This document shows, one piece after another, positions 1 to 4,924 of a stretch of DNA of 5,525 nt. Source of the DNA: Actinomycetes bacterium (lineage in GTDB: Bacteria > Actinomycetota > Acidimicrobiia > Acidimicrobiales > Microtrichaceae). The first letter of the stretch is position 1. Each line of letters starts with the position of its first letter. A program made the position numbers and the translations under genes. The stretch lies in NCBI GenBank assembly GCA_023427825.1, contig JAEZAI010000518.1, forward strand, positions 1 through 5,525. Reading direction: 5' to 3'. The notes under the pieces are model-generated. The model did not search any database, had not been told where the DNA came from, and worked only from the letters and a program-made list of their open reading frames with translations.

Positions 1-335
1 TAGTCCTTCACCAGGTCGAGGAACCGCTGGTTGTAGAAGCAGTCGTGGATCTCGGGGTGGTAGCAGACCGAGTCCTGGCCGTTGAAGCCGCGGAACAGCG
101 GCCCGACGACGTCGTCGAGCGTGAGGCCGTGGTCCTCGGGCACCGCGCCGGTGACGGTCGCGATCATCTCGTCGACGGTCGTGAAGTGGTGCGAGATCAG
201 GGTCGGCCACGGACCCTTCTCCTGCACCACGCCGAGGAGCCGTTCGTACTGATCGTCGGTGTAAAGGCCCTCGATCACCCGAGGCGGTGCCACCGGCCGC
301 AGGGCGTCGTTCATCTGCTGCTCGTAGGTCCCCAC
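1..335 (-). CDS. Unrecognised protein, N-terminal 111 residues (cut by left window edge)
   Basis: A minus-strand frame runs from a stop complement at 384-386 leftwards through position 1 without interruption. From GTG at 335 it reads MGTYEQQMNDALRPVAPPRV and later LFRGFNGQDSVCYHP and FLDLVKD. The composition is that of a real soluble globular protein, rich in aromatic and charged residues, with no signal peptide or membrane segment. I chose GTG 335 because GAGGGGG at 344-350 lies 8 nt upstream. ATG 314 and GTG 344 are alternatives in the same frame. I do not securely recognise the family. The N-terminus resembles large uncharacterised actinobacterial proteins that I suspect have a double-stranded beta-helix (phytanoyl-CoA-dioxygenase-like) fold, but the part that would carry metal ligands is outside the window. 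It is transcribed divergently from the MFS transporter across a strong palindrome, so co-regulation with that exporter is likely. Confidence 0.72.
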   Translation of the reverse strand, partial: MGTYEQQMNDALRPVAPPRVIEGLYTDDQYERLLGVVQEKGPWPTLISHHFTTVDEMIATVTGAVPEDHGLTLDDVVGPLFRGFNGQDSVCYHPEIHDCFYNQRFLDLVKD

Positions 336-343
336 GTGTCGCA

Positions 344-350
344 CCCCCTC
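344..350 (-). promoter_or_regulatory. Ribosome binding site deciding the start of the left partial gene
   Basis: On the minus strand this reads GAGGGGG, followed by an 8-nt spacer and GTG at 335. It is too close to serve GTG 344, which it overlaps, and too far to serve ATG 314, so it favours GTG 335. Confidence 0.45.
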
Positions 351-388
351 TGCCGGCACTGCCCGGGTCGGGCATCGGGCCGGTCAGA

Positions 389-422
389 TAACAACGTTAC
401 ATACATCAGTGTAACGGTGTTA
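389..422. promoter_or_regulatory. 34-bp palindromic operator, probably TetR-type, with possible symmetrical divergent promoters
   Basis: The two 13-bp arms, TAACAACGTTACA (389-401) and TGTAACGGTGTTA (410-422), are inverted repeats matching at 12 of 13 positions around an 8-bp spacer (TACATCAG). The element is AT-rich in an otherwise very GC-rich window and lies between two divergent genes, as operators for TetR-family repressors commonly do. Sub-repeats occur: AACGTT at 393-398, and GTAAC (411-415) against GTTAC (419-423). Each strand also holds a -35-like hexamer and a -10-like TGTAAC 16 bp apart: ATAACA 388-393 with 410-415 on plus, and GTAACA 423-418 with 401-396 on minus. The operator may therefore contain both promoters. 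The palindrome is seen directly; the promoter and repressor assignments are inference. No regulator gene lies in the window. Confidence 0.75.
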
Positions 423-528
423 CGACCCGTCCGGACCAGCGTTCGACGACAGCGGGTGCACCGATGTCACCCATGAGGATGCAGCGACGGAGCAGACTGC
501 TGAAGAGCTGGGAAGGCCACGGGAGCTC

Positions 529-532
529 GGAG
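529..532 (+). promoter_or_regulatory. Ribosome binding site deciding the transporter start
   Basis: GGAG with a 6-nt spacer (CCGCTG) precedes ATG 539. The upstream in-frame ATGs at 464, 473 and 479 have no comparable purine-rich sequence before them, so this site favours initiation at 539. Confidence 0.5.
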
Positions 533-538
533 CCGCTG

Positions 539-2155
539 ATGACCGCCGCAGACACCGGACCGGGTTCGACGCCGTCGATCGCAGAGCGTGCGCCCGATCG
601 TGCGCCGGCCGTGCTCGGCACGCTGATCCTGGTGGCCGCGGTCGCCAACCTGCCCCTCGCCGTCGCCAACGTCGCGCTCCCCGACATCGGCAAGCACTTC
701 GACGCCTCGCAGACCCAGCTCAACATGGTGGCGGTGGGCTACTCGCTGGGTCTGGCCGCCACGGTCCTCTGGCTCGGCGCGCTGGGCGACCGCTACGGCC
801 GCAAGCAGATGCTCCTCGGCGGCGTGGTGCTCTCGCTCCCGGCGTGCCTGCTGGCGGCGTGGGCACCGTCGATCGAGGTGCTGATCGGCGCCCGGGTCCT
901 GGGGGGCGTGGCCGCCGGCATGGCGTACCCGACGACGCTCGCGCTCATCACCGCGCTCTGGGCCGGCAACGGTCGCACCAGGGCGATCGCCCTGTGGTCG
1001 GCGATCGGCGGCGCAGTGTCGGCCCTGGGACCGCTGCTGTCGGGCGTGTTCCTGGAGCGGTGGTGGTGGGGCTCGGTGTTCCTCGTGACCCTTCCGCTCA
1101 TCATCGTGGCGATCCCGGCGATCATGCGGGTCATCCCGGCGCACGTGAACGAGACCTCCGACGCGGTCGACAACATCGGTGGCGTCCTGTCGGTCGTGAT
1201 GGTCGGGGCGATCATCGTCGCCATCAACTTCGTCGTGGTCCCGGACAAGAAGACCACCGCGCTCCTGGTCGGCGTGTTCGGACTGTTGCTGGTCGTGGCG
1301 TTCGTCGTCCGCCAGCGCCGGGCGGCGAACCCGCTCTACGACCTGCACGTGGCGGCGCGACCGATCTTCTGGGTGGCCGCCGTGGCCGGCATCATCGTGT
1401 TCGGGTCGTTCATGGGCGCCATGTTCGTTGGCCAGCAGTTCCTCCAGAACGTCCTCGGCTACTCGACGATCGACTCCGGGTTCGCCGTCCTGCCGGCGGC
1501 CGTGCTCATGGTCCTGTGCGCACCCCGGTCGGCCAAGCTCGTCGAATCGCAGGGCGCACGGTTCACGCTGCTGTTCGGCTACGTGTTCGTCCTGGCCGGC
1601 TTCGCCTTCATGCTCCTGGTGTGGAGCGAGACGTCCCCCTACTGGCACGTCGGGCTGGCCTACGCGCTCGTCGGCGCCGGCGTCGGCTTCGCCGGCACCC
1701 CGGCATCGCACTCGCTCACCGGCGCCGTGCCGGTGACGAGGGCCGGCATGGCATCGGGCACGGCGGACCTCCAGCGGGACCTGGGCGGCGCCATCATGCA
1801 GTCCATCCTCGGGGCGCTGCTCACCGCCGGCTACGCCTCGGCGTTCTCCGGGCTGATCGCCGGCTCGCCCGAGGCCGACCAGGTCAGCGCCAGCGTGCAG
1901 AGCCAGCTGACCAAGTCCTTCTCCAGCGCGGCCAACACGGCATCGCAGTACCCGCAGTACTCCGAGCAGATCGTCGACGCCGCGCGGCAGTCCTTCGTCG
2001 ACGGCCAGGACTGGGCCTATGCGGCCGGCATCGTGGCCGTGCTGCTCGGTGCGGCGATCGTGTTCGTGTGGTTCCCGCGGCGCGACAACGAGCAGGCGCT
2101 TCTGGCCCAGTACGCCGCCGAGAGCGCCGACACCGCGTCGACGAGCGCCGCCTGA
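539..2155 (+). CDS. MFS transporter, DHA2 (EmrB/QacA-like) drug:H+ antiporter type, 14 TM
   Basis: Integral membrane secondary transporter, most likely a proton-driven exporter of small molecules or drugs; the substrate cannot be read from sequence. The 538-residue protein shows about 14 hydrophobic segments: roughly 25-47, 62-82, 91-109, 113-140, 148-171, 176-198, 211-233, 239-257, 275-298, 312-328, 342-361, 368-392, 414-440 and 491-512. Motif A is GALGDRYGRK (80-89), between TM2 and TM3. An antiporter motif C-like stretch around G164-P165 lies in TM5. Motif D1 (LPLAVANVALP, 38-48) lacks the usual aspartate. A long polar loop (about 441-490) precedes the last helix, as in QacA. The stretch DLQRDLGGAIMQS (410-422) matches an actinobacterial DHA2 clade that I recall. 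The ATG at 464 would add 25 non-hydrophobic residues; I prefer 539 for its GGAG site. The divergent palindrome upstream suggests repression relieved by a ligand. Confidence 0.93.
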   Translation: MTAADTGPGSTPSIAERAPDRAPAVLGTLILVAAVANLPLAVANVALPDIGKHFDASQTQLNMVAVGYSLGLAATVLWLGALGDRYGRKQMLLGGVVLSLPACLLAAWAPSIEVLIGARVLGGVAAGMAYPTTLALITALWAGNGRTRAIALWSAIGGAVSALGPLLSGVFLERWWWGSVFLVTLPLIIVAIPAIMRVIPAHVNETSDAVDNIGGVLSVVMVGAIIVAINFVVVPDKKTTALLVGVFGLLLVVAFVVRQRRAANPLYDLHVAARPIFWVAAVAGIIVFGSFMGAMFVGQQFLQNVLGYSTIDSGFAVLPAAVLMVLCAPRSAKLVESQGARFTLLFGYVFVLAGFAFMLLVWSETSPYWHVGLAYALVGAGVGFAGTPASHSLTGAVPVTRAGMASGTADLQRDLGGAIMQSILGALLTAGYASAFSGLIAGSPEADQVSASVQSQLTKSFSSAANTASQYPQYSEQIVDAARQSFVDGQDWAYAAGIVAVLLGAAIVFVWFPRRDNEQALLAQYAAESADTASTSAA

Positions 2156-2158
2156 CCG

Positions 2159-3334
2159 TCAGGGACGGCCGAGCAGCTCGTCCCAGGGACCGCTGACCTC
2201 GTAGGTCACCCCGAGCGGGGCATTGAGCAGGCCGACCGGCGCTCGCTGGGAGCTGAAGTACAGCCGCTGGCCGTCGGGGCTGAAGCACGGCCCGGCGATC
2301 TCGGAGCTCGGTTGGCCGACCACGCGTGCCACGGCCACCGCCGTGTTGTCGGGCCGCAGCATGACGACCTCCATGTTCCCGCCGTCCTCGGCGACGAACA
2401 CGTTGGACGACGCGTCGTCCACCCACAGGTTGTCGACGGCGTCCAGCGTCCCCTGGTCCTGCTCTGCGGCCTGGTAGTGGACGACGACGCTCGACGTGGT
2501 CAGGTCGTAGCGCCAGATGCGCCGGTCACCCTTGGTGGTGAACAGGACCTGGTCGCCCAGGACGTCGATGCCCTCTCCCCCGTCGAACTCGATCATGCCC
2601 GGGACCTGCTTGCGGCTCAGCACGGTCGACGACGACACATCGGGCACCTGCACCCACGTGATCGGACCGGGGGCGGCGGCGCCGGTGGCCACCTCGAGCA
2701 GGCCGGACGACAGGTCGCCGGCCACGTCGGGTGTGAAGCGGTAGAAGCCGCCGTCGGAGCGGTCCTCGGTGAGGTACACCCGTCCGTCGGGCGCGACGGC
2801 GGCGGCCTCGTGGGCGAAGGCGCCCATCTGGTCGCGCTGGATCGCGCCCACCTGCCCGGTGGGGTCGCACTCGTAGACGCGCCCCAGGTCGTACTCCTCG
2901 CACGTGAGCCACGTGCCCCACGGCGTGGCACCGCCCGCGCAGTTGAGCGTGGTGTCGTGGCAGATCGAGAACGCGTCGGTGATCGTGCCGTCGGGGGCGA
3001 AGCGGATGCTCGACACCCCGCCGGACCCGGGGATCTCGTGGTTGGTCACCAGGTACCAGCCGCCCGGTACCTCGTGGTCCACGAACGTGGCGGCACCGTC
3101 GGGGAAGCCCCGGTAGGTGAAGCCCGTGTCGGCCACCGGCTCGGTCGCCCTCGCGATCACACGGCTGGTGAAGCCCGGGAGCAGCACCAGTCCGTTGGCG
3201 TCCGCTCCCGGCTCGGTGCCGGCCGGGCTGCACGCGTCGAGCACCACCGTGCTCACCGCCATCATCCCCGCCGCACCGGACCACCGCAGCACGGACCTCC
3301 GGCTCACCCGGTCCATCCCCATCGCTGCCCCCAC
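2159..3334 (-). CDS. DUF839/PhoX-like protein with twin-arginine signal
   Basis: The 391-residue protein belongs to the DUF839 beta-propeller family, which includes the Tat-exported alkaline phosphatase PhoX. Family landmarks are NCAGGATPWGTWLTCEE (131-147), HEAA (175-178), YLTEDR (187-192) followed by FYRF, EGID (254-257), AEDGGN (315-320) and SEIAGPCFSPDGQRLYFSSQ (344-363). In PhoX a Cys of the TCEE-type motif and several Glu/Asp bind an iron-calcium cofactor; C145, E146, E190 and E316 are present here. The N-terminus has a Tat signal, SRRSVLRW (11-18), a hydrophobic core to residue 32, then LDAC (32-35), a possible but atypical lipobox with Asp at -2. It is shorter than classical PhoX (about 600 residues or more), so phosphatase activity is unproven. 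I chose GTG 3334 because AGGGGAG lies 6 nt upstream; ATG at 3367, 3322 or 3316 are alternatives. It converges on the transporter with 3 bp between stops. Confidence 0.9.
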   Translation of the reverse strand: MGAAMGMDRVSRRSVLRWSGAAGMMAVSTVVLDACSPAGTEPGADANGLVLLPGFTSRVIARATEPVADTGFTYRGFPDGAATFVDHEVPGGWYLVTNHEIPGSGGVSSIRFAPDGTITDAFSICHDTTLNCAGGATPWGTWLTCEEYDLGRVYECDPTGQVGAIQRDQMGAFAHEAAAVAPDGRVYLTEDRSDGGFYRFTPDVAGDLSSGLLEVATGAAAPGPITWVQVPDVSSSTVLSRKQVPGMIEFDGGEGIDVLGDQVLFTTKGDRRIWRYDLTTSSVVVHYQAAEQDQGTLDAVDNLWVDDASSNVFVAEDGGNMEVVMLRPDNTAVAVARVVGQPSSEIAGPCFSPDGQRLYFSSQRAPVGLLNAPLGVTYEVSGPWDELLGRP

Positions 3335-3340
3335 GGCCCG

Positions 3341-3347
3341 CTCCCCT
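3341..3347 (-). promoter_or_regulatory. Ribosome binding site deciding the DUF839 gene start
   Basis: The minus strand reads AGGGGAG, a 6-nt spacer (CGGGCC), then GTG at 3334. This is the best Shine-Dalgarno match near the Tat signal. The ATGs at 3322 and 3316 lie too far downstream for it, and ATG 3367 lies upstream of it. Confidence 0.5.
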
Positions 3348-3371
3348 GTCGCCCGTACCGCCCCCATCGAC

Positions 3372-3389
3372 GGCCACGGTACCGCGGCC
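3372..3389. promoter_or_regulatory. 18-bp GC-rich near-palindrome in the DUF839/NERD-like divergent spacer
   Basis: GGCCACGGT / ACCGCGGCC is an inverted repeat with no spacer and one mismatched pair. Within it, on the minus strand, TACCGT (3381-3376) fits the loose actinobacterial -10 pattern TANNNT and ends 8 nt before ATG 3367, about 40 nt before GTG 3334. It could be a promoter with an overlapping operator for the DUF839 gene. In GC-rich DNA such a palindrome can arise by chance, so the call is weak. Confidence 0.3.
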
Positions 3390-3481
3390 CCCGAACCGAG
3401 TTCAGCCCGCCCGACCGAAGCGGGGAATGGGTGTTCACCCGTACCCCTCAACAACCGGACGCGATCTGCCGATGGAGGGAG

Positions 3482-3901
3482 GTGTTCAAGCCGCGAACGA
3501 GCACCACGCCCGAACGGCTGGTCATGACCCTCCCCGACGACTTCCTGGTGCGGCGCTGCGTCGAGCACTGGGTGGTGGTGGGACCGACCGGGCTCTTCGT
3601 CATCGGTCGGTCCGACGGGGATCCGGCGGCCAGCGCGCAACGCGTCGTCGCCATCGCGCACCTGCTCCGTACCCGCCTGGCCGACGATCTGTCGTGGGTG
3701 CCCTTCGTGAGCGCCGTCCTGGTCGCCGACACGGACCGCCACGATCTGGCCTGTGCGGTCGTCGACATGGACGGACTCGGTCCGCTCCTGCGCAACGGTG
3801 GGCGCCAGATCGGTGACGGGGCGCTGCACCTGCTGCGCCACCACGTGCCCGGCGTCGTCCAGCAGATCGAGCTCGGCCGCGACGCCACGCTCCTGCGCTG
3901 A
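3482..3901 (+). CDS. Small protein with a NERD-like core, catalytic residues apparently missing
   Basis: From GTG 3482 the protein is 139 residues, or 125 from ATG 3524. Counting from the ATG, the segment LPDDFLVRRCVEHWVVVGPTGLFVIG (3-28) resembles the strand-turn-strand of NERD (nuclease-related) domains, where a pattern like HVVVGPxGVFVI leads into an acidic residue and the catalytic lysine (E-x-K). Here the sequence runs on as GRSDGD (28-33), with no E-x-K. The later segments, SAVLVADTDRHDLACAVVDM (63-82) and a basic, leucine-rich tail (86-125), are consistent with a small alpha/beta fold. No signal peptide or membrane segment is seen. GTG 3482 has GGAGG 3 nt upstream, a short spacing; ATG 3524 has no clear site, so the start is uncertain. 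It is divergent from the DUF839 gene and 72 bp ahead of the hydrolase. Family assignment is inference from a short motif; function is unknown. Confidence 0.65.
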   Translation: MFKPRTSTTPERLVMTLPDDFLVRRCVEHWVVVGPTGLFVIGRSDGDPAASAQRVVAIAHLLRTRLADDLSWVPFVSAVLVADTDRHDLACAVVDMDGLGPLLRNGGRQIGDGALHLLRHHVPGVVQQIELGRDATLLR

Positions 3902-3960
3902 GCCGCGCCGGCACTTCCGCTCCCGTGAGCACTGGCTGCGGGGGCCCGGAACGCCGGTGG

Positions 3961-3966
3961 CATGCT
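3961..3966 (+). promoter_or_regulatory. Candidate -10 element directly before the hydrolase ATG
   Basis: CATGCT resembles the -10 hexamer (TATGCT type) and is separated by 7 nt from ATG 3974. That places the expected transcription start at or next to the start codon, as in leaderless actinobacterial genes. No Shine-Dalgarno sequence precedes ATG 3974. No clear -35 is visible. Confidence 0.35.
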
Positions 3967-3973
3967 GGCCCGC

Positions 3974-4840
3974 ATGCCCGCACCGGACCCCGGAGCCCTC
4001 GACCGTCCGCGCCTGATCCCCTCCACCGACGGGATGCGGATCGCCATCTACGACCTCGGCGGCGACGGCCCCGACCTGCTGCTCGTGCACGCCACCGGCT
4101 TCTGCGCCGGCGTGTGGGCGCCGGTCGCCGAGCGCCTCCGGGGCTTCCGCGTCCCCGCCGTGGACGTCCGCGGCCACGGCCGCGCCGACGTCCCCGACCT
4201 GGACACCGCTCCCGGCATGTCGTGGTCGGGCACCGGGCAGGACGTGCTCGCGGCCGTCGACGCGCTCGGCCTCACCGACCCGGTCGCCGCAGGGCACTCG
4301 ATGGGCGGCGCATCGCTGCTGATCGCCCAGCTCGCCCGGCCCGGCACGTTCCGGAAGCTGTGGGGGTTCGAGCCGATCGTCATGCCGCCCGAGGTGGCGT
4401 CCATGGACGGGCCCAACCCCTTGGCCGAGGGCGCGCGCCGGCGCCGGCCGTGGTTCCCCTCCGCCGATGCGGCGTTCGACAACTACGCGTCCAAGCCGCC
4501 GTTCTCCGCGCTCGACCCCGACGCGCTGCGGGCCTACGTCCGGTACGGGTTCCGCGAGGAGGACGACGGCTCGGTCACGCTGCGCTGCCGGCCCGAGGTC
4601 GAGGCGGCGACCTTCGACATGGGACCGCAGCACCACACCTTCGAGCGCCTCGCCGGCGTCGACGTGCCGGTCACGGTCGCCCGGGGACGCGAGGACGCGT
4701 TCAGCCCCGCCATGTTCGCCCCCAAGATCGCAGAGGCCCTGCCCGACGGGCGGCTCGAGGACCATCCCGAGCTCGGCCACTTCGGACCGCTCGAGGATCC
4801 GGCGACGATCGCCACGTCCATCACCTCTGCGCTCGGCTGA
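3974..4840 (+). CDS. Alpha/beta hydrolase
   Basis: The 288-residue protein has the complete alpha/beta-hydrolase plan and probably hydrolyses an ester, lactone or similar bond in the cytoplasm; the substrate is unknown. Counting from ATG 3974, the oxyanion-hole strand is LLLVHATGF (35-43), the second landmark is DVRGHGRAD (64-72), the nucleophile elbow is GHSMGG with Ser109 (107-112), the acid is probably Asp241 in GREDAFSP (238-245), and the base is His269 in LGHFGPLEDP (267-276). The segment between about 133 and 225, rich in Pro, Arg and aromatic residues, forms the substrate-covering cap. Length is typical for the family and no signal peptide is present. ATG 3962 would add MLAR, but the -10-like CATGCT overlaps it, so I prefer 3974. 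It follows the NERD-like gene by 72 bp and precedes the RecB-family gene by 84 bp on the same strand. It is a generic hydrolase and I would not assign a pathway. Confidence 0.92.
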   Translation: MPAPDPGALDRPRLIPSTDGMRIAIYDLGGDGPDLLLVHATGFCAGVWAPVAERLRGFRVPAVDVRGHGRADVPDLDTAPGMSWSGTGQDVLAAVDALGLTDPVAAGHSMGGASLLIAQLARPGTFRKLWGFEPIVMPPEVASMDGPNPLAEGARRRRPWFPSADAAFDNYASKPPFSALDPDALRAYVRYGFREEDDGSVTLRCRPEVEAATFDMGPQHHTFERLAGVDVPVTVARGREDAFSPAMFAPKIAEALPDGRLEDHPELGHFGPLEDPATIATSITSALG

Positions 4841-4912
4841 GCCCACGACCGCCGCGCTGAGCAGGTGCCGGGCCGGGACGGGCGCCTCCCCGTGGCTGTC
4901 GGACCGGGGTCG

Positions 4913-4918
4913 TAGCAT
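4913..4918 (+). promoter_or_regulatory. Candidate -10 element directly before the RecB-family ATG
   Basis: TAGCAT fits TANNNT and is separated by only 6 nt (CCGGGC) from ATG 4925. Transcription from it would start at or next to the initiation codon, giving a leaderless mRNA. No separate Shine-Dalgarno sequence fits this ATG and no clear -35 was found. The arrangement parallels that before the hydrolase. Confidence 0.5.
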
Positions 4919-4924
4919 CCGGGC

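Noticed and set aside
45..476. 143-codon plus-strand frame opposite the left partial gene
   Set aside because: Its translation is Val/Arg/Asp/His-rich, it runs through the palindrome, and the minus-strand frame is more protein-like and has a ribosome binding site.
467..1711. 414-codon minus-strand frame opposite the transporter
   Set aside because: Its translation is His/Arg/Asp/Glu-rich shadow sequence; the transporter on the other strand has clear MFS motifs.
844..2196. 450-codon plus-strand frame overlapping the transporter
   Set aside because: It is a +1 shadow of the transporter, with Arg/Gly/Pro-rich translation and no hydrophobic segments or motifs.
2312..3481. Upstream part of the plus-strand frame ending at 3901
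   Set aside because: This part is antisense to the DUF839 gene and reads as low-complexity. The frame becomes protein-like only after about 3482.
4864..4886. Possible terminator hairpin after the hydrolase (GGTGCC / GGCGCC, one G-U pair, 11-nt loop)
   Set aside because: The stem is only 6 bp and there is no T-run; in DNA this GC-rich such hairpins are common by chance.
4888..4909. CCCCG / CGGGG inverted repeat before the RecB-family gene
   Set aside because: A 5-bp stem with a 12-nt loop is weak and not distinguishable from background in GC-rich sequence.
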